64,000 nucleotides of DNA from Spirochaetia bacterium UBA5763 (GTDB lineage Bacteria > Spirochaetota > UBA4802 > UBA5550): assembly GCA_002418835.1 (NCBI GenBank), contig DIEX01000018.1, positions 306,140 to 370,139 on the forward strand, in the 5' to 3' direction. A program made the translations under genes and the position numbers. Positions 49,017 through 58,021 of the stretch are shown piece after piece (the stretch's first letter is position 1; every line of letters begins with the position of its first letter). A model generated the notes under the pieces. The model saw nothing but the letters and a program-made list of their open reading frames with translations. It ran no database searches and was not told the origin of the DNA.

Positions 49017-51538
49017 AATATAAAGGCTTTATCACATCGTTTATCTTTTCTATTATTCTTGTCACAGCGGGTTTATTAAAACCTCTGTCGGCACAAAACA
49101 TTGAGTCTGTCACTGTTGCCGGAATAACAGATAAAGCCCCCCTTGAATATAAAACCGCCGCATCACTTCCTGCCGGTGCTTATGTTGAATTATGGAAACT
49201 CTGGTCTGAAAAAACAGGTATTGCTGTAAAATATATTATAACAACAAAGGAGGAGGCAGAGAAGGAGCTTCTGAATGGCAGCATTGATGTAATTATGGGG
49301 TATCCTGTTTCATCCTATGCATTAAAAAAGTTCAACCTGATCCATGATATATACAGTACCGACATTTATATTTACCGCAGCAAGAATATATCTCCTGTGG
49401 AAACTTTGCGGGACCTGCAGCCGTACAGGGCAGGTATTACCTCCATGGCAGCGATGAAACTTGGAGATATTGATTTTGATATTTCATTACTGGTAAAAGG
49501 TGACGCCGCTGATCTTATAGATGCTTTCAGCCGCGGAGAGATAAATGTTTTTCTCGGGGAGGAGGCGGAAACGAATAACCTGCTCATCAGGCGCGGAGAG
49601 TGGAAAAATCTTATTCAGTCATCAGAGCCGGTTCTCAGTTACGGTATCCCGGCAGCTGTTGCAGCTGATAATAAATATCTGACTGAAAAAATATCTGAAG
49701 GCTTCAATAAAATTTCTGACGCGGAAAGGCTTGTAATAGGGAAGACATGGGCCGGGGGGAATATCAAGTACAGGATACCCTGGGGGTATGTCGGCACAAT
49801 AGCAGTTATATTGATAATTATCGGCGGTGTTGCTGTTATATGGTGGTGGAACTACCAGCTTCAGAGAAAGGTTGATTCCGCAACCGGGGAACTGAAATTA
49901 ATGAAAGAGGAGGCTGAAGCTGCAAACCTCGCGAAGAGCAGGTTCCTTGACAATATCTCCCATGAGCTCCGTACACCCCTTACCCTGATCCTCGCGCCTG
50001 TTGAGGATGCGATTAACGGCAGGCCGCTATGCAGGGAAAACCTTGAGATGATTCAGAGGAACAGCCGGAACCTTCTCTCGCTGATAAATGATCTCCTTGA
50101 TCTCTCCCGCATAACAGCAGGTAAGATGAAACTTAATGTTTCGGAAACTGACCTGGGGAGAGCATTGAAACTCTATTGCGCGGAGATGGAATCTGTGGCG
50201 GAGTATAACGGGCTCTCGCTGAACTGCTCAATCCCTGTTGAACCGGTAATGGCATATGTTGACCGGGCTAAATTTTCAGGCATTATATCAAATTTTTTTT
50301 CAAACTCACTGAAATTTACGGGTGAAGGGGGGAGTATCGACATAAGTCTCACGAAGAGTGGTGATGAGATACTCTTAAAGTTCAGCGACAACGGACCCGG
50401 AATCCCTTCTGATAAGATATGTACAATATTCGACAGGTTCAGCCAGGCTGAAGCGACACTGTCACGGCAGCACGAAGGTACAGGTATCGGACTCTCTATT
50501 GTTAAGGAGATTGCTGAACTTCATGGAGGAACAGTTTCGGTCAGGAGCAGGTATGTTAAAGATTATCCTGATGATCATGGGGCTGAATTTACCGTAAGTA
50601 TTCCGGCAGGAGCGGAACATCTGCATGAAAGAGGGGATGTTGTGTTTGCTGAAAATTCCTCTGACAGAAATGAACTTCCATTTATGCGGGGGGTAATTAA
50701 AAACAGCGCAATGCATTCCGCTGTTTCAAATGATGACAACCGGGCAGGTGAGGATAAACCTTCAATTCTCGTTGTTGAAGATAACACTGATATGCGTTTT
50801 TTCCTGAGGGGACTGCTTGAGGAAAATTACTCTGTGTACACGGCATCTGACGGTGCTGAGGCCCTTGATATCCTTGAGAAAGAGGCGCCTGTTGACCTTA
50901 TACTCTCAGACATGATGATGCCTGTAATGGACGGGAGTGAACTGTTAAGCCGGCTGGAGCAGAATGAAAAATATAAAGACATACCTGTGATATTCCTGAC
51001 CGCAAGGAGCGATGACCTGGTGAAACACAGGGGGCTTGAGCTTGGAGCTGTTGATTATGTTATCAAGCCATTTAATCCTGACGAACTTCTCCTCCGCATA
51101 AAAAACCAGATACAGCTCAGTGTTATGCGTAATGACCTCCGGAGAAAGAATGAAGAGCTTTATGCTAAGCTTAAACTGAAAGTTCAAACCGATGCCAAAA
51201 AACCCGCTGTGACAGATGAGATTAAAAGCAGAATAGATTCAGTATGCTCCTTCATAAAAGAGAACTTCCGTAATGATATAAACCGCGATTTAATTGCATC
51301 TACAATCGGCATGAACCCCGATATATTCAGCCGTAACTTCAACCAGCATACGGGGCAGACACTCCCTGATTATATTAATAGCCTGCGGGTGGAGGAGGCG
51401 AAGAAGCTCCTCAGTGAAACTGATAAAACTGTAAGCCGGGTTGCAATAGAGACAGGTTTTGAGAACCTGCGGACATTCAACAGGGTCTTCAGGAAGTTTA
51501 CAGGGATGAGTCCCAGTGAGTTCAGGGATAGTAGATAA
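49013..51538 (+). CDS. Hybrid histidine kinase: periplasmic SBP_bac_3 sensor, HisKA-HATPase, receiver, AraC output
   Basis: 841 residues. Signal helix, then a periplasmic amino-acid-type binding domain (about 30-250: PLEYKTAASLPAGAYVELWKLW, ELLNGSIDVIMGYP, GEINVFLGEEAE), one membrane helix (GYVGTIAVILIIIGGVAVIWWW), HisKA with His317 in FLDNISHELRTPLTLILAP, HATPase (NFFSNSLKFTGEGG, FSDNGPGIPSDK, GTGIGLSIVKEIA), receiver with Asp633 in LILSDMMMPVMDG, and a C-terminal AraC domain (NRDLIASTIGMNPDIFSRNFNQHTG, VAIETGFENLRTFNRVFRKFTGMSPSEF). It is similar to the DISM kinase from HisKA onward. Coupled to the S-component gene, which may present the ligand or be the regulated transporter part. Confidence 0.95.
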   Translation: MKYKGFITSFIFSIILVTAGLLKPLSAQNIESVTVAGITDKAPLEYKTAASLPAGAYVELWKLWSEKTGIAVKYIITTKEEAEKELLNGSIDVIMGYPVSSYALKKFNLIHDIYSTDIYIYRSKNISPVETLRDLQPYRAGITSMAAMKLGDIDFDISLLVKGDAADLIDAFSRGEINVFLGEEAETNNLLIRRGEWKNLIQSSEPVLSYGIPAAVAADNKYLTEKISEGFNKISDAERLVIGKTWAGGNIKYRIPWGYVGTIAVILIIIGGVAVIWWWNYQLQRKVDSATGELKLMKEEAEAANLAKSRFLDNISHELRTPLTLILAPVEDAINGRPLCRENLEMIQRNSRNLLSLINDLLDLSRITAGKMKLNVSETDLGRALKLYCAEMESVAEYNGLSLNCSIPVEPVMAYVDRAKFSGIISNFFSNSLKFTGEGGSIDISLTKSGDEILLKFSDNGPGIPSDKICTIFDRFSQAEATLSRQHEGTGIGLSIVKEIAELHGGTVSVRSRYVKDYPDDHGAEFTVSIPAGAEHLHERGDVVFAENSSDRNELPFMRGVIKNSAMHSAVSNDDNRAGEDKPSILVVEDNTDMRFFLRGLLEENYSVYTASDGAEALDILEKEAPVDLILSDMMMPVMDGSELLSRLEQNEKYKDIPVIFLTARSDDLVKHRGLELGAVDYVIKPFNPDELLLRIKNQIQLSVMRNDLRRKNEELYAKLKLKVQTDAKKPAVTDEIKSRIDSVCSFIKENFRNDINRDLIASTIGMNPDIFSRNFNQHTGQTLPDYINSLRVEEAKKLLSETDKTVSRVAIETGFENLRTFNRVFRKFTGMSPSEFRDSR

Positions 51539-51659
51539 TTTGAACATCCATGATAACACCAGAATTTAAAATTTACCGGAAATTGCTTGATTAAAAACCG
51601 GTTTTTTTATTTATTAAATCAGTAATAACTGTTCAACAATATTTCTTAAGAGGTAAATT

Positions 51660-51842
51660 ATGCCTGAAGTTAAAGTAACCGTGGAATCACTGGCAAGTAC
51701 GATAAAGCATCTCGATAAAAAAAGTCTTGAAGAACTTTCTCTTATTTTGAGCAAAGAAGGTAATGAGCTTGCCAAAAGAAAGAGCGAAATCAAAAACGGA
51801 AAAGTAAAATCTCTCACCCGTAAAGAGGTTTTTGATGTATAG
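51660..51842 (+). CDS. Small antitoxin-like protein
   Basis: 60 residues; AAGAGGT about 7 bases before the ATG. An N-terminal helical part (VTVESLASTIKHLDKKSLEELSLIL) and a basic C-terminus (RKSEIKNGKVKSLTRKEVFDV) fit a short antitoxin. The KVKSLTRKEVF end parallels the NVKTVSSDEVM end of the antitoxin at 39865. Its end overlaps the start of a RelE-type toxin gene by 8 bases. Confidence 0.75.
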   Translation: MPEVKVTVESLASTIKHLDKKSLEELSLILSKEGNELAKRKSEIKNGKVKSLTRKEVFDV

Positions 51843-52128
51843 GGATGAATATCATCCGGGTTTTAAAAAAGATCTGAAGAAACTTGATAAACCGGTTATA
51901 GCACATATCCGGGATACACTTATTGACAGAATTCTTGAACAGCCCGACAAAGCTGATATTCTATCAGGGAATCTTTGCGGTATATACTCATATCATTTTA
52001 AACTTAACAAAGTGGAATATAGGATATGTTATCTCATCGAGGAAAGTGAAAAGACTGTTTATTTTCTCATGACAGGTAAAAGAGAGAACGTCTATAATAT
52101 ATTGCAGAATAGAATTAAGAATGTTTAA
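51835..52128 (+). CDS. RelE/YafQ-type mRNA interferase toxin
   Basis: About 97 residues from the ATG at 51835. RelE fold pattern: YRDEYHPGFKKDLKKLDKPVIAHIRDTLIDRIL, LSGNLCGIYSYHFKLNKVEYRICYLIEE, TVYFLMTGKRENVYNIL. The GIYSYHFKLNKVEYRICY block and the K/R-rich surface are typical of ribosome-dependent RelE endoribonucleases. AGAGG lies 6 bases upstream. It forms the third toxin-antitoxin pair in the window. Confidence 0.87.
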   Translation: MYRDEYHPGFKKDLKKLDKPVIAHIRDTLIDRILEQPDKADILSGNLCGIYSYHFKLNKVEYRICYLIEESEKTVYFLMTGKRENVYNILQNRIKNV

Positions 52129-52227
52129 ATTTGTTTATTGAACCCGTAATTCATTTTATTAAAGCAGCATAATGACTCAGGCTGCAATCCAACCGGAAAA
52201 GATGCATATTATATAAAAGAATTATGC

Positions 52228-52437
52228 ACATATACAGATACAATGTTCAGATATACAGGCAAATGTTGAACATATACAGATGAAGTATTCAATAAATACA
52301 GCAAAATTTCGCATTTAAATAATATAATCATATACAGATATAGTTAAGTGTTCAGTAAATATAACGAAACCTGGCGTTCGTTTAATCAAATATGCCATTC
52401 GTTTAATGGAATTAGTGATTCGTTTGATGATAATTGG
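52228..52437. repeat. Noncoding tract with 21-bp periodicity
   Basis: ACATATACAG-like motifs start at 52228, 52249, 52270 and 52291 (spacing exactly 21), another copy with shifted phase at 52329, and TTCGTTTAAT-like motifs start at 52377, 52398 and 52419 (spacing again 21). Both strands contain stops, so it is not a coding repeat now. The tract lies between the RelE gene and the TPP riboswitch. Confidence 0.7.
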
Positions 52438-52543
52438 TAGTCTGTCTAACTATTCAGTTTTTGGCATTATAAGACCAATATCCATCGGTGAACCTGTCAG
52501 GATTTTTTTCACTTGACTCTCATCCTTTCTCCGCGTAAACCTA

Positions 52544-52620
52544 TCCCCGCTGGGGTGGTTCCTGAATAGAGCCTGAGATTATACCCATTGAACCTGATCC
52601 GGATAATGCCGGCGAAGGGA
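52544..52620 (+). ncRNA. TPP (thiamine pyrophosphate) riboswitch
   Basis: Contains the conserved THI core: GGGGTGG near 52552, CTGAGA (52573-52578), ACCCATTGAACCTGATCC (52583-52600) and GGATAATGCC (52601-52610). The closing stem is formed by TCCCCGC (52544-52550) with GCG-AA-GGGA (52612-52620). It precedes thiM-thiE, the expected target genes. Confidence 0.95.
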
Positions 52621-52660
52621 GTTTCAAGTAAATCTCTCTGTTTTCAGTCTGAACTTTTAC

Positions 52661-52681
52661 CCTCAATCAAATCTATTGAGG
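52661..52681 (+). promoter_or_regulatory. SD-sequestering hairpin downstream of the TPP riboswitch
   Basis: CCTCAAT (52661-52667) and ATTGAGG (52675-52681) form a perfect 7-bp stem with a 7-base loop. The right arm includes the GAGG ribosome site of thiM, 8-9 bases before its ATG. When folded it would block translation. Confidence 0.7.
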
Positions 52682-52689
52682 TGATTCAA

Positions 52690-53499
52690 ATGAATGTATA
52701 TTCCTGCCTTGAACAGGTGCGCGAAAAGCAGCCCCTTGTTCATCATCTTACAAACTGGGTTACGATTTTCGACTGTGCGCAGGTGGTCAAATCCTTCGGC
52801 GCTTCACCTGTCATGGCTCATGCTATCGAAGAGGTTGCTGACATGGCATCACTGGCGTCAGCCCTTGTTCTGAACATCGGAACACTTACACCTGAATTTA
52901 TCGACAGCATGAAGAAAGCGGCACTTGCTGCTAATGCTAAAAGTATCCCCATTGTACTGGACGTCTGCGGAGCAGGGGCGACAAAACTCCGGGATGATAT
53001 GTGTTTTAAACTTCTTAATGAAACGAGGATAAGTATAATCAAGGGGAACGCATCAGAGATCGCACGTATTGCAGGCGAGCAGGTGAACACAAAGGGAGTT
53101 GATTCCGGCGAGGTTGAGAGCGATCTTAAATCTATTGCGGCGAAGCTTGCAGAAGCGAGGGAATGTGTTGTGGTGGTTACAGGTAAAGAGGATATTATCT
53201 CTGACGGAGTGAACTGTTTATCGGTGAAAAACGGGCATGAGGTCATGGGGCGTGTTGTTGGGACAGGGTGTATGGCTGCATCTGTTATAGGTACATTCGC
53301 AGGAGCAGTACCCGGCAACCTCATTGAGGCCGCTGCGGCAGGGCTATGCTGTTTTGAAGTTGCAGCAGAGCTTGCAGTTAAAAACGGTGCAGGCCCCGGA
53401 ACATTTACAGGTAAACTTTTTGATGAAGTTTATCTCCTTGATAAAGCAAAAATTGAAGCAATGCAGAAGGTGGAGAAGTGCGCGGCTACTACTTTATAA
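52690..53499 (+). CDS. thiM: Hydroxyethylthiazole kinase
   Basis: 269 residues from the ATG at 52690, set by GAGGTG at 52678-52683; an upstream in-frame start would run into the riboswitch. Landmarks: QPLVHHLTNWVTIFDCAQVVKSFGASPVMAHA, LVLNIGTLTP, PIVLDVCGAGATKLRDD, IIKGNASEI and the catalytic GRVVGTGCMAASVIG. It phosphorylates the thiazole alcohol, a salvage step of thiamine synthesis. Overlaps thiE by 22 bases. No thiD, thiC or thiG is near. Confidence 0.97.
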   Translation: MNVYSCLEQVREKQPLVHHLTNWVTIFDCAQVVKSFGASPVMAHAIEEVADMASLASALVLNIGTLTPEFIDSMKKAALAANAKSIPIVLDVCGAGATKLRDDMCFKLLNETRISIIKGNASEIARIAGEQVNTKGVDSGEVESDLKSIAAKLAEARECVVVVTGKEDIISDGVNCLSVKNGHEVMGRVVGTGCMAASVIGTFAGAVPGNLIEAAAAGLCCFEVAAELAVKNGAGPGTFTGKLFDEVYLLDKAKIEAMQKVEKCAATTL

Positions 53500-54086
53500 C
53501 AGATTCAGGCCTTTCCCTCGCGGGTAATCTTCCTGATGTGCGGGGCGCGGTTTCTGCCTGTGTAGATATTGTGCAGTATCGTGAAAAATCAGGAGATACC
53601 GGGGCGCTTTACGACGAAGCGCTCCGTCTCGCGGAGATCTGCCGCGGCACTGTGACAAAATTTATAGTGAATGATCGAATTGACATAGCACTTGCAGTAA
53701 ATGCTGATGGTGTTCACCTGGGTCAGAGCGACATGCCCTATGATGCAGCCAGAAAAATTCTCGGTGCTGATAAGATTATCGGGATCACTGTACATTCTGT
53801 AGATGAAGCAGTTAAGGCGGAGCGTGAAGGTGCTGATTACCTCGGTGTGAGCCCCATATTCTCCACATCAACAAAGAAGGATGCAGGCATTCCTGCAGGG
53901 CTTAAACTTATTGCTGATGTAAAGAGTGTCTGTAAAATCCCGGTTGTAGCAATCGGCGGGATAGATCTTTCAAACGCTCCGGAGGTAATTGCAGCAGGGG
54001 CTGACATGGTCTGCGCAATATCAGCAGTTATTACAAAACCTGACGTTGCTGCAGAAATAAAAAGATTTCAGAAATTATTTCTATAA
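53478..54086 (+). CDS. thiE: Thiamine-phosphate synthase
   Basis: 202 residues from a GTG start inside thiM (22-base overlap; GGTGGAG just upstream). TIM-barrel motifs of ThiE: VDIVQYREKSGDTG, FIVNDRIDIALAVNADGVHLGQSDMP, GITVHSVDEAVKAEREGADYLGVSPIF, and phosphate-binding VVAIGGIDLSNAPEVIAAGADMV. It joins HMP-pyrophosphate and thiazole phosphate into thiamine phosphate. With ThiM it completes thiazole salvage under TPP riboswitch control. Confidence 0.97.
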   Translation: MRGYYFITDSGLSLAGNLPDVRGAVSACVDIVQYREKSGDTGALYDEALRLAEICRGTVTKFIVNDRIDIALAVNADGVHLGQSDMPYDAARKILGADKIIGITVHSVDEAVKAEREGADYLGVSPIFSTSTKKDAGIPAGLKLIADVKSVCKIPVVAIGGIDLSNAPEVIAAGADMVCAISAVITKPDVAAEIKRFQKLFL

Positions 54087-54217
54087 TCTGATCTGTCTGC
54101 TTTAATCCCATTGTAATGAAAATAAAATTTATCTTTTATATTTGACATTCCCGATTTAAAGCTTTATCTGAATCTTAAGCAGCAGTAATTACTGATTAAT
54201 ATTAATCGGGAGGACGT

Positions 54218-54967
54218 ATGAAACGTTTTTTTATATCCGTTGCCTTGGTTACATTATCATTCACTCTTTATGCGGACACTTTGCCTCAGCTGACTATTTT
54301 TACAAAACCGGGTTGCCGCAGATGCGCTTATACAATTGAATATCTTAAAAAAAATAACATAGCTTATACTGAATACTCGACATCTGATAAAAGTAATAAC
54401 GCAAAGATGTGGAGTACTCTCCGGGATTCAGGTAAGTTTAAAGGCGGCTCTATAAGCATGCCGGTTGTAGTTATAAATGGAGAGACATATTTCAGCATCC
54501 CTGATCTGATGGAATTTACTGAATCAATTTCTTCAAAACTGACTTCCGGCAATCAGGAGAATGAGCCCGGGAATAGTGAAACTGCAGATGAAAAAATCGA
54601 AACACTTCCTGATAGTGTTTTTATATGGACCGACGGGAAAATTGTTGTAAACCACGCTATCGCCGGCTGGATGAGAAAAAAACTCCCCATTGCAAATCAT
54701 TATTCCGGATCCGGGGATGGAGTATATGTTGCTGTTTACTCCCATAATAAATTTAGAAGCATTTACACGGCAGGAGAAAATATCTATGTCATGGGACTTA
54801 TACGCATGAAAGGTACATGGAATGGGACCATTGCTGAACCTGAAGGATGGGAGGGAAAAGATATCAGCGCATCAGATGAATTCAAAAAACTTCCTAAACA
54901 GTACTTCCCGGCATGCGCAAATGGCTGTTGGGTTGGGGGTGACACAGGCGGCATTTTCGGCAAATAG
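54218..54967 (+). CDS. Exported glutaredoxin/thioredoxin-like protein with an extra C-terminal domain
   Basis: 249 residues. Signal peptide (MKRFFISVALVTLSFTLYAD, cleavage near residue 19). Residues about 22-110 are a glutaredoxin-like fold with redox motif CRRC in FTKPGCRRCAYTIEYLKKNNI and the cis-Pro in ISMPVVVINGE. A Ser/Glu/Asn linker leads to a C-terminal part of about 110 residues (IVVNHAIAGWMRKKLPIANHYSGSGDGVYVA, NGCWVGGDTGGIFGK) that I cannot assign; it has one Cys pair (PACANGC). A TTGACA at 54142-54147 with a weaker -10 may be the promoter. Periplasmic redox role is likely for the first domain. Confidence 0.82.
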   Translation: MKRFFISVALVTLSFTLYADTLPQLTIFTKPGCRRCAYTIEYLKKNNIAYTEYSTSDKSNNAKMWSTLRDSGKFKGGSISMPVVVINGETYFSIPDLMEFTESISSKLTSGNQENEPGNSETADEKIETLPDSVFIWTDGKIVVNHAIAGWMRKKLPIANHYSGSGDGVYVAVYSHNKFRSIYTAGENIYVMGLIRMKGTWNGTIAEPEGWEGKDISASDEFKKLPKQYFPACANGCWVGGDTGGIFGK

Positions 54968-54972
54968 CAGAT

Positions 54973-55012
54973 ACAAACAGCAGATATTGTATCCACCATA
55001 TCTGCTGTTTGT
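54973..55012. terminator. Long bidirectional terminator hairpin
   Basis: ACAAACAGCAGATAT (54973-54987) and ATATCTGCTGTTTGT (54998-55012) form a perfect 15-bp stem with a 10-base loop, between the convergent glutaredoxin-like gene and a chemotaxis receptor gene. Confidence 0.75.
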
Positions 55013-55029
55013 GCTTAATCCTTTCTAAT

Positions 55030-56838
55030 CTACTCTATCTTAAACTTGCTTACAAGATTATTCAGCAGTTCAGACTGAGATGAAAGCTCTTCCGAACTTG
55101 CAGCAAGCTCCTCCGAACCGCTGGCAACACTCTGCGTAACTGCATTAATCCTATCTATTGCTTTCAGTATTTCGTTGCTGCTTATGCTCTGCTCCTGCAT
55201 CATTGAGGATATCTCCTCTGACATGCGGTTCACATTCCCCGCGTTATTTGCCGCTTTTTTGCTTGTCTCGTCAAGCTCAACAGAGGATCTGGCAATCTGC
55301 TCCATAAGCTCAGCTGTGGTTTTTACGTTGGTGATTATCAGGCGCAGAGATTCGGCAGTTTTTGCCACAAGGCTTGATCCCATCTCCACCCTGTTATTCG
55401 ATTCCTGGATCAGCCTGTTAATTTCACCAGTGCTGCCAGCTGTCTGTTCAGCGAGTTTTGCGATCTCCTCCGCAACAACAGCGAAGCCCTTGCCGTGCTC
55501 TCCGGCTCTTGCTGCTTCTATGCTGGCGTTCAGCGAGAGGAGGTTTATCCTGTCTGATATATCGTTGATGATTGTAACTATATCCTTGATTTTGCTTGAG
55601 CTTTCATTTATCTCTTTCATCCCCTCAACTGTCTGTCCGAGAACTTGCTCTCCGTCAATGGCATATTTATAAGTATCATCCGCCATGCTGCTTGCGCTCT
55701 GCGCAGTCTTGTTTATACTGTTTATCGATTCAGAGAGGAATTCCATCAGCTTTCTGTTGTCACCGGCTTTTGAAGCCTGGGCTTTTGTTGTTTCAAATAC
55801 AGAATCAATTGTAGCTTTTATCTCCTCCATCGCAGATGACGTCTCTTCGATTGAAGCTGCCTGATCCTGGGCAACGCTGGCCAGTGATCCGCTTGCGTTT
55901 GTCATTTCTATAGATGAATGGGCTATATGTGCTGATGAAGCAATTATTGTCCGTATTATAGAACTGAGCTGCTCAAGGAACTGGTTGAAGAGTCCTGCTA
56001 CATAACCGACTTCATCATGGCTTCTTATTTCGATTTTATGAGTAAGGTCACCTTCACCCTCTTTAATATGCTCAAGAGCTGATGCAATCTCATCAAGTGG
56101 GCTCAGAGATTTCGTAATAATAAATATTATGATAATTATACCTGTAAGAAAAAGTATAAAGTATACAATGTTGTTGATAATAAGATCCTTCATAAGTTCA
56201 GGTGAGAGAGCATTGATATCATAAACAAGAACCATGGCTCCGTAAAAATCTCCGGGTTTAAGTCCTTCCATTTTTTTGCCGGTGAGATCGATACCCTCCC
56301 TGTTTCCCCAGTAAGTTTCTGAAAGAGCCGGGTCACCGTGGCACTTGACGCAATGGTCATTCATTAATAAAGGCTGATAATACACAAGTTTATCTGATTT
56401 TCTGTCTATGAAATAGAATTCTTTCAGTTTCTCATTCTTAAGTTTATTGAGTATTTCAAGGTCCCGCTCAGAGGGCTTGTTGGCAGGGTTACGGGGGTTC
56501 ATTACCGGTGTTCTGAATTCAAATATTGTGCTTTCCCCGGTTTTTTTAATTGCATTGAAAGCGGAAACAATTGGTATTATGGAGTAGTCTTTATTGTCAA
56601 TATTCCGTTTAACCTGGTTCATGTCAAAGAGGTTTTTTTCCCAGTTTTTGGATGTCTGTTCAAGAACTGTTTCACCCATTGCACGTACAGCCCTGATATG
56701 CTGAACAAGGCCTTCCCGCGCCACCTCTTTTATATCCATCATGGAAAGTATGGTTCCTGTTGCCGCAACTATTATAATAGTACCAACTGTTCCATAGATG
56801 ATTTTATTTCTGATGCTGATTCCGATAAACTTTTTCAT
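55030..56838 (-). CDS. Methyl-accepting chemotaxis protein with Tll0287-like heme-type sensor
   Basis: 602 residues; AGGAGA 9 bases before the ATG. One N-terminal helix, a periplasmic DUF3365/Tll0287-like domain with the heme c motif in [12 protein letters not shown] (near residue 163), a second helix ([23 protein letters not shown]), HAMP, then the signalling domain with tip [36 protein letters not shown]. The C-terminus ends without a CheR-binding pentapeptide. The covalent heme implies sensing of redox state or a small gas. Related sensor region to the diguanylate cyclase at 21969-23183. Confidence 0.95.
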   Translation of the reverse strand: MKKFIGISIRNKIIYGTVGTIIIVAATGTILSMMDIKEVAREGLVQHIRAVRAMGETVLEQTSKNWEKNLFDMNQVKRNIDNKDYSIIPIVSAFNAIKKTGESTIFEFRTPVMNPRNPANKPSERDLEILNKLKNEKLKEFYFIDRKSDKLVYYQPLLMNDHCVKCHGDPALSETYWGNREGIDLTGKKMEGLKPGDFYGAMVLVYDINALSPELMKDLIINNIVYFILFLTGIIIIIFIITKSLSPLDEIASALEHIKEGEGDLTHKIEIRSHDEVGYVAGLFNQFLEQLSSIIRTIIASSAHIAHSSIEMTNASGSLASVAQDQAASIEETSSAMEEIKATIDSVFETTKAQASKAGDNRKLMEFLSESINSINKTAQSASSMADDTYKYAIDGEQVLGQTVEGMKEINESSSKIKDIVTIINDISDRINLLSLNASIEAARAGEHGKGFAVVAEEIAKLAEQTAGSTGEINRLIQESNNRVEMGSSLVAKTAESLRLIITNVKTTAELMEQIARSSVELDETSKKAANNAGNVNRMSEEISSMMQEQSISSNEILKAIDRINAVTQSVASGSEELAASSEELSSQSELLNNLVSKFKIE

Positions 56839-57113
56839 TAAAGACTTTCTCCTGTGCTTCAGCTATGCTTCCTGTTTATTCTAATTATCAGTGTTCAAAT
56901 ATACAAAACCGGGATAATTTTATCAGGTGGAAATATCTGTATACAAGATATTTATTTTCATCATTATTAGCAATAATTTTTATTGGCAATACATAGATAA
57001 AAATTTTTTTAGCAAAATTATCCCCCCCTTTTTTTAAGGTGATTATAAAACTTACTTTACATATATTACCGGTTGAAAGGATTGATTAGGGCATCACCTG
57101 ATACTCTGAAAAG

Positions 57114-57941
57114 ATGAATAAAAGCGATATACATAGAATAACTGAGGAATACGGCCTCGCCCCGAACAAAAAACTGGGGCAGAATTTTCTGATTAATAAT
57201 GAAATTATCAGACGGATTGTAGAGGCATGCACTCCTGGCGGCAGAAACGTTCTGGAGATAGGGCCCGGGCTCGGCGCGATTTCAGGCGGGCTTGCTGAAA
57301 AGGGTTTATCCTATACTGCTGTTGAGATAGATTCAGGTTTTGTCCGGTATCTCACTGATCTTTTTTCTGAGAGAGATAAGGTAACTATTATTCACGCTGA
57401 TTTTCTGAAGAGCGATCTTGATGACAGGTTTGATGTAATAGTCTCTAATCTTCCGTACTACTGTGCCTCGGAAATTCTGTTCAGGATCGCAGAGAGGTTC
57501 AGCGCCCCGGAAGTTTACGGCATGATGCAGAAGGAGATGGGTGACAGGATCATCGCAAAGCCCGGGAGTGAAAACTATGGAGCGCTTACAGTTACACTTA
57601 CATATTATTTTAATGTAAAAGTTCTGTTCCATGTGAACGGTGAATGCTTTTATCCTAAGCCTGATGTTAAATCATCTTTCCTGGAATTTAAGCGGCGTGA
57701 CAGGATTTTCACAAAGCCTGAGGATGATGAGATGTTTCACCTCATTGTAAAGTCCGCTTTCTGGGGGAGGAGGAAGACTCTGCATAAGTCACTTGCCGAA
57801 TCACCGCATCTCGATTTCAGCAGAGATTTTATACTGAGTGTTTTGCGGGAATGCGGAATAGATCCCGATGTGAGGGGAGAGAAGTTGTCGCTTGATGAGT
57901 TTGTAAGGCTCACTGAAGCTGTGATTAAGTTGAAATGCTGA
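57114..57941 (+). CDS. ksgA: 16S rRNA dimethyladenosine transferase
   Basis: 275 residues. Family signature: NKKLGQNFLINNEIIRRIVEA, SAM motif VLEIGPGLGAISGGLAEKG, VEIDSGFVRYL, catalytic NLPYYCASEILFRI, and the C-terminal helical domain FWGRRKTLHKSL. It dimethylates two adjacent adenosines near the 3' end of 16S rRNA late in 30S assembly. No strong ribosome site is visible before the ATG. Monocistronic here. Confidence 0.96.
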   Translation: MNKSDIHRITEEYGLAPNKKLGQNFLINNEIIRRIVEACTPGGRNVLEIGPGLGAISGGLAEKGLSYTAVEIDSGFVRYLTDLFSERDKVTIIHADFLKSDLDDRFDVIVSNLPYYCASEILFRIAERFSAPEVYGMMQKEMGDRIIAKPGSENYGALTVTLTYYFNVKVLFHVNGECFYPKPDVKSSFLEFKRRDRIFTKPEDDEMFHLIVKSAFWGRRKTLHKSLAESPHLDFSRDFILSVLRECGIDPDVRGEKLSLDEFVRLTEAVIKLKC

Positions 57942-58021
57942 ATCAGTTCTTTGCAAGTGCATTTTAGTGATTTATAGTAGTTGTTTATATGGCTGTTAAC
58001 AATTGAATTAATATATCAACT

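Noticed and set aside
52228..52437. CRISPR array
   Set aside because: Repeat units are about 10 bases in a 21-bp period with no constant 25-40 bp repeat or unique spacers, and no cas gene is near.
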